Assembly (NCBI RefSeq): GCF_011386835.1 | Contig: NC_088797.1 | Location: forward strand, 63,699,587 to 63,763,586 | Origin: Chrysemys picta bellii | Lineage: Eukaryota > Chordata > Testudines > Emydidae | Direction of reading: 5' to 3' | DNA length: 64,000 nt | Shown here: positions 1 through 11,097 of the stretch, in pieces | Numbering within the stretch: the stretch's first letter is position 1 | Layout: the number at the start of each line of letters is the position of its first letter | Made by a program: the position numbers and the translations under genes | The notes under the pieces: model-generated | The model's input: the letters and a program-made list of their open reading frames with translations, nothing else | Told to the model about the DNA's origin: nothing | Database searches by the model: none

Positions 1-3000
1 GGATCCAAGGACAGAGGAGTTCATTTCATGCTGATGTCTGGTTTTGTACACAGCAAGGCAGTTGGTCTGGCTAATGCTGTTTTTGTCTCAGTTTAGTTGA
101 GTTTTACACATCCCAGCATGAAGCATCTTTAATTATTATTTTAGTTTGGTTTCAACATATAAACATTATTTGCACATCCAAGCCTGCTGAAAATCAAGCC
201 CTTATACTTCCCAATGCACAGAGGGTATTATTAAACTTTTGCATTTTACAAACACATCTGTGCCATTGCCCAGAAGCTATCCAGTCAACTCCTCAGGATC
301 ATGAGGTATGATCTGGCCCTTCCTGTACTGAAGAGGTGTTAATACTCACTGTGCAAAGCAAGTCTGGTTTTATTCATGGCATCTAGCTCCTTTACGAAGT
401 TAAATATTTTTGTTCCCATTTCCTCACAGGAGCTTTCTCTGAGCCAGACTTCAGCCTTGCTTGAAGTCAGGCTTTTCTGTGTAGTGCTGACCAGGCAGCT
501 TGCATGAAGGTAAACCAGTGTGTGTCCAAATTAAAAGAAAAAGCATGGACCTAATTTTTGGCTTGTGCCTACTTCTGCTGCAGATTTCCAAGGAGTAACG
601 GGTTTAAAGGACACAGCAAGCTACACTACTGTTAGTTATTACTTATTGATCAAACAACAAGGGCAGGAGCTTTCTAAACTCTATCCAGGCAAGTGCACCA
701 AAAAGCCTGTCTGCTGGCATAAACTAGTATGAGTCCACTGGAGCAAATGGAGCACCTGCTCTTCCAGCAACAAATTCAGCTGACCTTGTGCACATGACTG
801 GCACACCAGACGAAGACTTATTTCTTATATCCCCCTCACCTCAGACATTTCTGACTTCCCCAGGCTTCTGAGCTTTATTTACAGAAAGATGACTAATCTA
901 CAAAACATAAAGGGTGTTTTTATGAATTAAATCGTTAAGAAAACCGCTGAGAAAACTGCACCTACCTATGGGAATCTCTGGGATTTTATTCAAATAAAAG
1001 GAATAGGAGGTCATACAAGCAATGTTTCATTAAATGCTACATCAAAACATCTACCTACAGCAATTATTGATACAGGGCTTAGTGTTCAAAGATGCAGTGC
1101 ACTTGCAGCTCACAACGTCTTCACCTGGATGAGTAAGTACTCAGCATCTCTGAAAATCAGGCCTACAGTATCGTCTATTACAACAACTGCCTACAGCTAA
1201 ATGCTGGTCATGTAAGGATACTTTTTGATGAAATGACAAACCAGAATGGATTAAGGTTAAATAAATGAGAAGTGAAAATCTTGTTTCATACTTGCGTGAT
1301 ATCAGAGTGCTCTGGGATTTCTAGTAATTCGATCTGTTGTTTTTGCACTTGTACAATAGAAGACTCTTTAATGTCTTCAGTAGCACAACAGTGAGTGGTA
1401 CAGGAATCACCTGGAGATGGATGACACAATAAGAAAAAGACACAAAGCATACTATTCTTCTAGATAAGGCAATAAATCCATCACGGAGGTTTGCACACCC
1501 CTCAGTACTGTCTGTCATCATGTGAGACAGATGATCACCTGTCTCTACAGACTTAAACTTATGAGGCAGGTCTGCCTTGTAGGAGCTGGAAGACTAACTG
1601 AAAACGAAAAGTTCTGGAAATGTTTTCATGACTGTCCTTCTCCTTTATACTCTTTGTGGTAGGTTGAGGCTGCTCTGACACTGTCACAGATCCGCCAGGC
1701 AGAAAACCACCACAATGCACCCTTCCATAATCAGTTCAGCAGAAACTGGTCACTGACCATCCATGTTTGTGAACACTGACCAAAGATTTGGTCAGGCAGA
1801 AAAGCTTAAAAGTACGTGCTGTATATCTCAGTACCCCAAATAGAGAGGAAAGCCTCCTGAATTATATGAAGCTCCCAATAAATGTTCTTGTCTATTGTCA
1901 TTGTCCTTCAACAAACTCAGCTCTGTGCACTTGCTGTAACAGGAAAAATTAGCATATTCAAGTGGCCATTTAAGTGGTCACAGGGGTTTTACTTTTGTCC
2001 TGTTCCCCATCTACTGCTCACGGAATTTTTATCTACCATGTGGAATGCCAAGAAGGAAAAAAAGAAGAGGGGAGTTTGCCTATGCTTAGGTTTAAATGTG
2101 ACTTGTCCCCTTTCAAAGCAGTTGAGGTTGTATTCTTACACTGCTGTGCTATAACCCTACCTGCAACCGGCAAAATCAGGACATGATCCGTTGATAAGAC
2201 ACCCTTAGCCAGGGCAAGACAGCACTAAAACATAACAAGAGGTCACAAAATATATAAGTTTGCTGTGAATAGCTGATAACTCAGACCTTGCCATTATAAT
2301 TCCCTCCTGAACACAAAATACATTGAGTGACTTTCATGGCTAACCAGGCCCACCGTTGCAAGATTCAAAATACAAAAGCCACAAAACCTCCTATGCCCTA
2401 CCTGAGAGGAGATTTTGTAGCAGTCTGACAATTTTCAGCTGACTTAGAAAAGGGTAAGGAACTGCAAAAAATTACTTTGAATGCAGGTGAGTTGGGCTTC
2501 AGCCAGTGTGGCAATGAATGGGATTTATGGATAGGATGCAGACTGAAAGAAAATCCACTTGGGAATTTATGGTTGGAAATAAAGTAAACAATGAATTAAT
2601 TTGATCCTATGATAGTTCATATTCAGCTCAAAATTTGGATTATATTCCACAGCAGCAGTAGTTTTAGGCAAGTGGAACAGACTCCTACCAACACTGTTTA
2701 ACTCACAGTAGGTCACTGAATCAGGGTGAGGTGCTCCTACACAAGGGTCTCTATCTAGATAGAAAGTTATTAAAAACAAAACAAACAAACAAACACACAC
2801 AAGAGACCACTCCAGACTATAAACTACAAAATTTAATCCTTAAGAAATGCATATGATTCTCATGATTTCAGTTGAAATTTTGTTGAAAGCCAGTAGGTTC
2901 CACTCAACAGGTTCCTAGCTCAGGACTGAGAGTCTCAAAGCCTTGTGACAAAGTGGTAATTTTCTGTAATATTTCTGTTAATCCTATATGTGCCTCATTT

Positions 3001-3049
3001 TCCCCACATACTTTGCACATACCCAGTGGGGGGGCAGGGGAGGAATTAA
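1..3049. other. Intergenic DNA, nothing recognised
   Basis: AT-rich sequence without a convincing exon, RNA gene or recognisable repeat. Short open frames here have no domain-like content. A small CAAA/CA-rich patch lies near 2,778-2,802. The first six bases form a BamHI site, which could be chance. Confidence 0.5.
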
Positions 3050-3271
3050 GGGCTAGTCTACACGGGCAGTGCTTTAACATGCCTTGTGTGGTCGCAGAGC
3101 AGTGCTGGGAGAGAGCTCTCCCAAAGCTCTAAAAAAACCCCACCTCAACGAGGGGCGTAGCTCCCAGCACTGGGGCACTGTTTACACTGGCGCTGTACAG
3201 CGGAGGGATGTTTTTTCACATCCCTGAGTGAGACAGTTGCAGCACTGTTATTTGCCAGTGTAGACAAGCCC
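3050..3271. mobile_element. Harbinger-type MITE, 222 bp
   Basis: The ends are inverted repeats: GGGCTAGTCTACAC on the left, and on the right GTGTAGACAAGCCC, which reads GGGCTTGTCTACAC in reverse. The same TCTACAC core ends the long Harbinger elements at 18.4 and 29.3 kb. The flanks are TAA (left) and TCA (right), consistent with a 3 bp Harbinger target duplication carrying one change. There is no coding capacity, so mobilisation in trans by a Harbinger transposase is the likely origin (inference). Confidence 0.75.
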
Positions 3272-3275
3272 TCAG

Positions 3276-4130
3276 TTTGCTCTCAGGACAGATTAAGAGA
3301 CATCAAGGCTTGTGTGTCACTTTGCTGTCTGAGCGGGTCATTAAGAATACTGGCCAAAGCTGATCCATATCAATGGAAATTCCGAGAAGATAATGGAAAG
3401 CCCAATCATTGACATCTAGCAACCAATGATTCAAAGGGAGGAGGATTTCCCCACCTCACAACAGCGACATTGTAGAGTGTTGGAAAGGTAGATTTGTCCT
3501 GGCAGATTAAGACATTAAAGAAAGAGAGAGATGGAAGGGAGGAATAAGATGGGGTGAAAATCGATGCACTAGGAAAGAAAAATAGTAAGAACCTCAGGTT
3601 TATATTGCAGTTGCTCAAGACAGTCATGAGATGGTGAAGGTGTTTGGTTCCCTTTTTTTCACAGCATCTTTCAGGACTAGGAAAAAAGTCCCATGTTTCT
3701 CCTTCCCATTTATTTAAAAATTATGTTCATTTACTACAAGAAAAATAAAAAACTGGAAGATATTAAAACGCACCCCAAGAGATGCAAAAACATAACATCT
3801 CATTTAAAAACAAAAACAAAACACAGTAAAAGGTACAACGTGACAACACTGTACACACCTGTTACATCACTTACTACACCAAAGCCCTTAAAAACAATAT
3901 TTACTAGTCTAGAGATTATCCAATCTTATGCTGCCCACTTGAGTGTAACGTGTTTATTAAATATGATAAATATCTATTTCGACATATCACAACTACCTTG
4001 GCTCCAATGCAATAATCAATATTCTTTCATCAGGAGTCTCAAAATATAAACATGTCTGAAAAAGAAAGGCATCAGTAACACATTAATCAGTCTCAAATGC
4101 AAGTCCACATGCATTCTTACTTTTATTGTA
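3276..4130. other. AT-rich intergenic DNA
   Basis: Very AT-rich stretch. A 118-codon open frame at 3,693-4,049 is dominated by Lys/Ile/Asn/Tyr/Thr, as expected from base composition, and shows no domain. Nothing else seen. Confidence 0.5.
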
Positions 4131-4149
4131 AGTCAATACTGTTTTATTA

Positions 4150-4232
4150 CTTATTTGTAATTCTGTAGCACCTAGGAGCCCCTGTCGTGGACCAGGGCCT
4201 TATTGGGCTAGGCCCTGTACAAACACAGAACA
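4150..4232. repeat. Ancient interspersed repeat (MIR/L2-like tail)
   Basis: Contains the GTAGCACCTAGGAGCCCC ... GGCCCTGTACAAACACAGAA pattern. Related versions occur at about 15.2 kb and 38.2 kb in this window, in either orientation, so this is an old dispersed repeat. Family assignment to MIR or L2 tails is from memory and uncertain. Confidence 0.5.
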
Positions 4233-4766
4233 CACTTTTCCTATTAAGCTACATACATCATTCTCATGAACCAAAAATTAGAGACACCTCACCCAAAAAT
4301 ATTGATGGCAATTGATAAAGAAAACAAGTTCTCATTTAATGGAATCTGAAGAAAGTACTTATCAAAATATTTTTAAATGCATTAATCAAACAAGCCAGAC
4401 TTCAAGTTGATGTGTTATAATGAAACATGCATTTCTTTGTATTTGAAAATAATATTTATTTTCTCATATGTGTAGGAGCAAGATTTACAATATTTTGCAG
4501 CTATTAATTTCTTCATTCTTAAGTGCTTGGGGTTGTAAATGAAGTGACAGGTAACATTTGTCATTTAACTCACTTTAAAAAAACAAATATAACTTACAAA
4601 ATGTTTACAAATAAAGACACCCTTCCTTTCACCCACTTTAACTCAGAGACTCAAGAACTCACAAATGGCTGGGTTTTATGAAAAATAGTTACCTTTGTAT
4701 GAATTGTCACTCAGAAACCAAAAATCAATTTTGGTAAAATAATCCAAGTTCTACATTTTGATTAAT
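4233..4766. other. AT-rich intergenic DNA
   Basis: No gene, RNA or repeat recognised; strongly AT-rich. Confidence 0.45.
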
Positions 4767-5185
4767 GTAGAATGAGCCTGGGGGCCAAAAGGCCAGAACT
4801 CCTGGGTTCTATTTCTGGCTCTGCCATGAACTAAGGCCAGGTCTACACTTAAAATTAAGGCTGTGAAAAATGCACACCCCTAAATGCCATAGCTACGCCA
4901 ACCTAAACCCCAGTGAAGATGCACATATTGTCGCTTGGGGAGGTGGTATTCTTATGACAACAAAAAAAACCCTTTCATCAGTGTAGGCTGCATCTATGCT
5001 ATGGGATTATGCCAGCATAGCTACAGCGCCACAGCTGCGTCCATGCAGTCTCCATAGTTTAAACATACTCTCAGTGAGTGACCTTGAGCAAGTCACTGCA
5101 TCTCTTTGCTTCAGTTTCCCATCTGCAAATATGAGGATAAGTCATATCTGCAGTACCAACTTTAAAGGGGGTGTGAGCCTTAATA
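4767..5185 (+). repeat. MIR-type SINE split by a MITE
   Basis: The left part (to about 4,831) carries the MIR-like CTGGGTTCTATTTCTGGCTC core. The right part (from about 5,074) resumes with GTGACCTTGAGCAAGTCACT and CAGTTTCCCATCTGCAAATA. These are adjacent in intact MIRs, for example at 43.7 kb here. They are separated by the Harbinger MITE at 4,835-5,070, so the SINE is older than the MITE. Confidence 0.75.
4835..5070. mobile_element. Harbinger-type MITE nested in a MIR
   Basis: The left end is GGCCAGGTCTACAC. The right end in reverse is GAGTATGTTTAAAC, a decayed form of the GGGTATGTCTACAC type. Flanks are TAA (4,832-4,834) and TCA (5,071-5,073). The interruption of a MIR at exactly these points supports the boundaries. 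No coding capacity. Confidence 0.7.
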
Positions 5186-5328
5186 TTTGTTCAATGTTTT
5201 AAAGATGGAAAGCACTATGCACATGTTAAGCATTGTGCTTCTAATTCACATTATATTTAGAGAAGTCTAATAAAATAAGCATTTGGCTTAATTTAACATT
5301 GTAGACCAGGAATGTTTTAATAATAATA

Positions 5329-5524
5329 ATATATGGAGATATACCTATCTCATAGAACTGGAAGGGACCCTGAAAGGTCATTGAGTCCAATCCCCACCTG
5401 CCTTCACTAACAGAACCAAGTATGGATTTTGCCCCCGATCCCTAAGTGGCCCCCCTCAAGGGCTGAACTCACAACCCTGGGTTTAGCAGGCCAATGCTCA
5501 AACCACTGAGCTATCCCTCCCCCT
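5329..5524 (-). repeat. Turtle tRNA-derived SINE (Cry/tortoise Pol III type)
   Basis: Read on the minus strand it starts GGGGGAGGGATAGCTCAGTG, with a tRNA-like A box (TAGCTCAGTGG) and a B-box region (GAGTTCAGCCC). It ends in the CR1-like tail around ...CCAGTTCTATGAG. Two other copies lie at 7.4 and 59.4 kb. This family is known from hidden-necked turtles and is the best taxonomic marker in the window. It is a SINE, not a functional tRNA gene. Confidence 0.9.
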
Positions 5525-6480
5525 TGCCAATGAGAGACATTATACAGTCACACACTTCTAATCTCATAGATCATTATGCAGAAGCAGAAATATAAAACTT
5601 ACATCAAATTCTCCACTTTTCTTCCGAACAGCTTACACTATGTTGAACAACATTATTTTTTTCTTCAACACCCCCAAAGGCCAGTCTAGGAGAGAAATAA
5701 AGTAGAAATAAGGACAAGATGACCCCATAATGAGTTTGTGTAGCTATAATTTTTGAATTGATATTAAAAATTGTGACCCCCATCTCGCTTACAACCAAGG
5801 ATTCACACACTCAATTCACCCTAGTGGCTGAGGAAAATCACTACTGTCTAAATGCTGATTAACACAAACAGATGCACTTTCCCAGAACAGGAGTCCTAAG
5901 AGTCACCAGGAGACAGACTGCCTGAAACCTCTGAGGATCAAGAAAAAACAAGTGCTGCCTCATGTAATGCACATCTCCCCAAAATAGACAATTTTTCTAC
6001 AACCATGTCAACTTTATTACATAATATCGTGTAATTAAAACTTATATTGAAACGCACACACACAAGGGGCAGAGTTAGGATTGCATGAGGAGCCCAGATA
6101 ACTAGCCTATCTTGAATTTTAGGTGTTTAAACCATAGAATATTAATGTTCTCTTTACATTTTTTTCTGAAACATTTTTGGTTTTAAATAAACAGAAAAAG
6201 CGTTTGATGCCACTGGACGCCCCTCCATTTGGGCTACAAGATATGGAACCCGTTAGCTCAGTCCTTACACACCTTCAGGCTTAATGGTGATTAAATGGTG
6301 ATTAAAACCACTAAAAAAAGTTGTTATACTGCGCCTGCACAGTGCAATTTTCTGTTAAGAGGTATTAAAAAACAAAACATCGCAAAAGCGTTTTATTTAC
6401 CGAAATCAGATTGGAAATACTTAGGCAACTTTTGAACGGTGTCATTACTTTTCCAGTTATCCTAGGTGGCAGCAATTATA
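5525..6480. other. Intergenic DNA upstream of the CpG island
   Basis: No exon or repeat recognised. Includes a short duplicated stretch (GGTGATTAAAT repeated near 6,285-6,305) and a CpG-containing TGCGCCTGCACAGTGC near 6,332, which weakly resembles an NRF-1 site close to the island. Confidence 0.4.
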
Positions 6481-6539
6481 GCAAGGTTGAAATTGCAACA
6501 GTTTCCATTATGAGGCCTGTTTTCCAACAACTTCCTCCT

Positions 6540-6950
6540 GCAGACCTCTCCTTCGGCACGGAGAGTCTCCCTGCCGGCCCGGCTATCGTAGCTACAAGAA
6601 AACGGGGGAAAGCGCCAGAGCGTATCAGGACGGGACCGCGCGGCTCGGGAGCAGCCAGCACAAGCGGCCCAGCGCGGCCCCCCGGCCGCAGCCCCCGGCG
6701 CTGGCAGCGCGGCCCTGGCGGGGGTTGGAACGGCTCGATCGGGGGCCCGCCCGGCGCAGGGCTGAAAGCAGCGGGCGCTCAGACCGAAATACCCGCCGCC
6801 CCGCCCACTGCTGAGCCCGGCCGGTCCCCGGCCGAGTCCGGCTCCGCCCGCACTCCCCGTAGCCCGGGGCCTAGCGCGGACATACCAGAACCGGCCCTCG
6901 GCGCGCAGCACGATGGTATGGCACCGACACGGCCCCCCTCACCCGGAACC
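6540..6950. promoter_or_regulatory. Orphan CpG island, probable promoter
   Basis: About 400 bp very rich in C+G with dense unmutated CpG (for example GGGACCGCGCGGCTCGGGAG and GGCGCGCAGCACG), in a window otherwise poor in CpG. Unlike the GC-rich cores at 7.7-8.2 kb and 12.1-12.5 kb, I find no terminal repeats around it. Retained CpG usually means a germline-unmethylated promoter, so a transcription start of an unidentified host gene or lncRNA is likely. Open frames crossing it on both strands (205 and 149 codons) are Pro/Gly/Arg/Ala-rich and look compositional. No first exon could be assigned. Confidence 0.6.
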
Positions 6951-6959
6951 AACAACCCT

Positions 6960-7430
6960 GATCACCCTGTGCATCACTCAAACCCTTCCCCTGAATCAAT
7001 AGCCCGGCTTGCTGTGTGCGTCAGCTGATCCCTTCCCCCTGGAACCAGCTCCAAAACACCAGCCCACTCACCGCTAGCCAGGGACAGTCAGTCAATTATT
7101 TTTGGTCAAGGTCCAGCCCCCAGAGAAAATAATTTAAAAAAATCTGATAATAATTAGTAAATAAAAAGATTCCAAGGTCCTTTTAAAAGCATCTGGAGGT
7201 GCAGATTTGGCCTGTGGTCTGCCTATTGGCTACCCCCTGCCTCAGGCATTACTGTACTAAAACCTTCCCCCCCTCTCTGGAATCAACATCCTCTCTGACA
7301 GTGTGCATTAGCCCAACCCTTCCCTACAGCTACACTCACCATATATGTCAACTGCACCATTCCTCTGGCACTAAATTCACAGCTCCATAGGAGCGTGACA
7401 CAAATTGCTCAGGAGTGTGTGTATTTTTTT
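6960..7430. other. Intergenic DNA next to the CpG island
   Basis: No repeat or gene recognised. Minus-strand splice-donor-like GTGAGT motifs occur near 7,071 and 7,336, but no exon could be supported. Confidence 0.4.
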
Positions 7431-7610
7431 TCCCCATCTCCTAGAACTGTAAGGGACCCTGAAAGGTCATTGAGTCCAGCCCCCTGCCTTCACTAGCAGG
7501 ACCAAGTACTGATTTTGCCCCAGATTCCTAAGTGGCCCCGTCAAGGATTGAACTCATAACCCTGGGTTTAGCAGGCCAATGCTCAAACCACTGAGCTATC
7601 CCTCCCCCCA
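7431..7610 (-). repeat. Turtle tRNA-derived SINE, copy 2
   Basis: Minus-strand copy beginning GGGGGGAGGGATAGCTCAGT at 7,610 and ending in CTAGGAGATGGGG. It closely matches the copies at 5.3 and 59.4 kb, including the tRNA-like A box and the GGACTCAATGACCTTTCAGG tail. Confidence 0.9.
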
Positions 7611-7666
7611 TATATGTGTGTGTGCCGGTCGCTGACACTGTTTCCCCCAGAGCTAGCTGTGACAGA

Positions 7667-8182
7667 TAGGGTTTCCAACTTCTAATCACACAAAACCGAA
7701 CAGCCCTGCCTCGCCCCTTCTCCGAGACTTGCCTCCCACTCGCTCCACTCCTCTCCTTCCGTTGCTCACTGTTCCCTACCCTCACTCACTTTCACTGGGC
7801 TGTGGCAGGAGGTTGGGGTGCAGGGTTGGGTGGCCAAGCGGTGCTGCACAGTGCGCGCTGCCTTCGCAGGCGCCACCTCCTGCAGCTCCCAGTGGTTGTG
7901 GTTCCCAGCCAATGGGAGCTGCAGAGCTGGAGCTGGGGGCAGGGGCAGCGTGCAGAGCCTCCCAGTCCCTGGCCACCCCAGCGCCTAGGGGCTGCAGGGA
8001 CCTGGCGGTCACTTCCGTGGGCAACGCATAGCCAGGACAGGCAGGGAGCCTGCCTTAGCCCCAGGCCCCCGCTGCGCTGCTCACTGGACTTTTAACGGCC
8101 CAGTCGGCAGCACCAACCAGAGCCGCTAGGGTTCCTTTTCGATCGGGCATTCCAGTCGAAAGCCGGATACCTGGCAACCCTA
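7667..8182. mobile_element. GC-rich non-autonomous DNA transposon
   Basis: The ends TAGGGTTTCC and GGCAACCCTA (TAGGGTTGCC in reverse) form terminal inverted repeats. GACAGATA occurs at 7,661-7,668 and again at 8,183-8,190, so a target duplication of 6-8 bp is present, overlapping the terminal TA on the left. An 8 bp duplication would fit hAT. The core is GC-rich and gives spurious open frames of 80-100 codons on both strands. No transposase is encoded. Confidence 0.75.
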
Positions 8183-8317
8183 GACAGATACTGCAGCCAC
8201 ATACAGTATCTCTGGGGACTAGATTGTATTTTACATTGAAAGCATGGGAAAAAATCAAAAAGCCATTCTACGATGATAGGCCAGACAGTATGAGCTGTGG
8301 AATATCCATAGCTCTTT

Positions 8318-8483
8318 TATTTGGGCATAAGCTTTCGTGGGTAAAAAACCTTCAGTTGCATCTGAAGAAGTGAGGTTTTTAACCCACAAAAGCGTATGCC
8401 CAAATAAATCTGTTAGTCTTTAAGATGCCACCAGACTCCTTGTTGTTTTTGTGGATACAGACTAACACAGCTACCCCCGATAT
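8318..8483 (+). mobile_element. Penelope-derived short insertion with hammerhead remnant
   Basis: A 166 bp insert flanked by direct 10 bp repeats ATAGCTCTTT (8,308-8,317 and 8,484-8,493). It contains the turtle repeat words GCATAAGCTTTCGTGGG and CAGACTAACACAGCTACC, shared with the insert at 45.5 kb. The left part is an inverted partial copy of the middle. A hammerhead-like core lies at about 8,357-8,400: CTGAAGA (matching CUGANGA), a stem-loop closed by GTGAGG/CCCAC, then CAAAA where GAAA is expected. Short hammerhead variants are known from Penelope-like elements; this copy has lost one core base and is probably inactive. Confidence 0.65.
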
Positions 8484-8764
8484 ATAGCTCTTTGTATCAC
8501 ATGGGTGCAATTAATGCAAAACCCCAAGGTTGGCTTTGAAGCTTGACCTCTTGGATAATAGGCAGCAGGAAGGTTTTTCCTGTTTTCAGGAGGCAGGGAG
8601 ACAAAACAAGACATTTGGTAAAAAAGGCTGGGTTTAAGTAGACTCAGGGTCATCTTTTAGATTTGGCAAACAGAACTTTTGGCCTTGGGGCCCCACTCCT
8701 TGCTGAAGGTTTGGAAGGCTTACCAATGGCCCACATGGAAAATGGACTATTTCTGGTATGTTTA

Positions 8765-9450
8765 GGAAGGAGTACTGTGAAAAGGGATCTGGGGGTCATA
8801 GTGGGCCACAAGTTAAATATGAGTCAAAAGTGTAACACTGTTGCAAAAAAAGCAAACATCATTCCAGGATGTATTAGCAGGAGTGTTGTAAGCAAGACAC
8901 GAGAAGTAGCTCTTCCGCTCTACTCCGCCCTGATTAGGCCTCAACTGGAATATTGTGTCTAGCTCTGCGCGCCACATTTCAGGAAGGATGTGGACAAACT
9001 AGAGAGAATCCAGAGAAGAGCAACAAAAATGATTAAAGGTCTAGAAAATATGACCTATGAGGGAAAGTTGAAAAAATTGGGTTTGTTTAGTCTGGAAAAG
9101 AGAAGACTAAGGGGGGGACATGATAACAGTTTTCAAGTACGTAAAAGGCTATTACAAGGAGGAGAGAGAAAAGCTGTTTTTCTTAACCTCTGAGGATAGG
9201 ACAAGAAGCAATGGGCTTAAATTGCAGCAATGGAGGTTAAGGTTGGACATTAGGAAAAACTTCCTGTCAGGGTGGTTAAGCACTGGAATAAATTGCCAAG
9301 GGAGGTTGTGGAACCTCCATCATTGGAGATTTTTAAGGGCAGGTTAGACAAACCCCTGTTAGGGATGGTCTAGATAATACTTAGTCCTGCCATGAGTGCA
9401 GGGGACTGGACTAGATTATCTCCTTTCCAGTCCTATGATTCTCTGATTCT
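8765..9450 (+). mobile_element. CR1 LINE, 3' part
   Basis: The end of the reverse-transcriptase ORF is visible. Frame 8,663-8,962 contains DLGVIVGHKLNMSQKCN and PLYSALIRPQLEYCV. The next frame has [19 protein letters not shown] and [10 protein letters not shown], the typical C-terminal region of chicken-repeat-1 proteins. An in-frame stop and frameshifts show it is dead. The 3' end is CCAGTCCTATGATTCTCTG followed by a short ATTCT repeat, the CR1 tail. It is 5'-truncated, as usual for LINE copies. Confidence 0.9.
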
Positions 9451-9454
9451 CTGG

Positions 9455-10245
9455 CCACAGACCTGCAAGCTAAGGTCCTCTAAAATCCCCTGATCCCTCC
9501 CATCACCCTGAACCCCCAAAATCAGAGAAATAGGGCAATAGAATACCCAGAAGCACACTAGTCCCAAAGGAAACCAACACTGCACCCATGCTAATTGGTT
9601 TCCAGCAAGCAATAAGGCAGCTATGTTTTCTCAGGCTCATCTCTTTATACCTTGCAGGCAGGTGGGATTGGACAGACCTCCACATTACAATTTCTGCAGA
9701 GCCAGGTAAAAACCCATAGCCCCTCCCCCTCCATTAGCACCCACCCAAGGTCTTTAGCTGCGGCTTTCAGATTCATCACAACTTCCCCCAGAGACAGGAG
9801 GCCTTTGGGAAAATGGAAAGAACCTCACTCAGATGGCAAATTGGCTGCTGTTTCTGCAGAGATTTATTGGCATGCTTTCTTTTCTCACTTATTTCCCTCT
9901 TGAGCCTGACTGAGTTTAAATTTTGTCCTTCCCTAAGTCCCAACCCCCCTTGTGCAAGGTGCGTGGCTCGGCCCCAAAGAGATCCCTTTTACCATTTGCT
10001 AGCAGGCTCCTGTGTTGTTATTAGGCCCCAATACTATAAGCTACTTCGTGTAAGTGGAGGCCAGTGCTCACACAGCGCCCCATTGAACTGAATAGCACAA
10101 ACATTTAAAGAGATTTGTATTAAAGGTGTAAAATCCATAGGAAAACAGAGAAATGTGGATATGTCCAAAGTGAGGCCTGTGGAGTCAGAAATCACTTGTT
10201 GTTGGAGTCTATTTATCTAGGAAGGTGGGATAGACATCAGGATGG
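9455..10245. other. Intergenic DNA, nothing recognised
   Basis: No gene or repeat recognised between the two CR1 pieces. Confidence 0.45.
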
Positions 10246-10515
10246 GATAGATTCTAGGACTGGAAGGGACCTCGAGAGGTCATCGAGTCCAGTCCCCTGC
10301 CCGCATGGCAGGACCAAATACTGTCTAGACCATCCCTGATAGACATTTATCTAACCTAGTCTTAAATATCTCCAGAGATGGAGATTCCACTACCTCCCTA
10401 GGCAATTTATTCCAGTGTTTAACCACCCTGACAGTTAGGAACTTTTTCCTAATGTCCAACCTAGACCTCCCTTGCTGCAGTTTAAACCCATTGCTTCTTG
10501 TTCTATCCTTAGTTG
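10246..10515 (-). mobile_element. CR1 LINE 3' end
   Basis: Minus-strand CR1 remnant. The translated segment includes [20 protein letters not shown] and [20 protein letters not shown], and the 3' end reads GGTCCCTTCCAGTCCTAGAA. 5'-truncated, no protein function. Confidence 0.9.
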
Positions 10516-10774
10516 TGCTGCAAAAAGCACTGGAAAGTGGCACAGAGTACATCAGACTGCCCAAGATGTAGAAAGAGAGCAGCTAGGGGAATGAACTCCA
10601 TGGAACCGTCCTCACCGGTGAATGCACTTTTAGTTTGCATTGTTTGTGTGGTAGGGAAATTTTCTAAACTTCTCAGTAATTAGACTACAGTGCCACTGCT
10701 GCAGTTACAGCTCAAATCCTCCAGATGTCGCATGTGCATCAGGTCCAATTCCAATATGCAGGAATCATCTAAAT

Positions 10775-11089
10775 CAGGGGTAGGCAACCTATCTATGGCA
10801 CGCGTGCCGAAGGCGGCAAGCGAGCTGATTTTCAGTGGCACTCACACTGCCCGGGTCCTGGCCACCGGTCCGAGGGGCTCTGCATTTTAATTTAATTTTA
10901 AATGAAGTTTCTTAAACATTTTAAAAACCTTATTTACTTTACATACAACAATAGTTTAGTTATATATTATAGACTTATAGAAAGAGCCCTTCTAAAAACG
11001 TTAAAATGTATTACTGGCATGCGAAACCTTAGATTAGAGTGAATAAATGAAGACTCGGCACACCACTTCTGAAAGGTTGCTGACCCCTG
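10775..11089. mobile_element. hAT MITE, 315 bp
   Basis: Begins CAGGGGTAGGCAACC and ends GGTTGCTGACCCCTG, giving hAT-type terminal inverted repeats. It is flanked by a perfect 8 bp target duplication ATCTAAAT (10,767-10,774 and 11,090-11,097). The interior is AT-rich and non-coding. Confidence 0.92.
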
Positions 11090-11097
11090 ATCTAAAT

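Noticed and set aside
1..6. BamHI site exactly at the window start as a cloning boundary
   Set aside because: A six-base match can be chance and there is no vector sequence.
1061..1137. Exon-like segment between CTACAG and GTAAGT
   Set aside because: Weak acceptor, frame closes with TGA at the donor, no recognisable peptide.
3693..4049. 118-codon open frame
   Set aside because: Lys/Asn/Ile/Thr-rich translation of AT-rich DNA with no domain or splice context.
5329..5524. tRNA gene (A and B boxes visible)
   Set aside because: Matching copies at 7.4 and 59.4 kb with a long non-tRNA tail show it is a SINE.
6411..7028. 205-codon and 149-codon open frames across the CpG island
   Set aside because: Pro/Gly/Arg/Ala-rich in both directions at once, no domain, explained by high GC content lacking stop codons.
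7201..7337. Minus-strand donor ATG|GTGAGTG as a first exon of the CpG-island gene
   Set aside because: It lies upstream of the island in minus orientation and no acceptor or coding frame could be tied to it.
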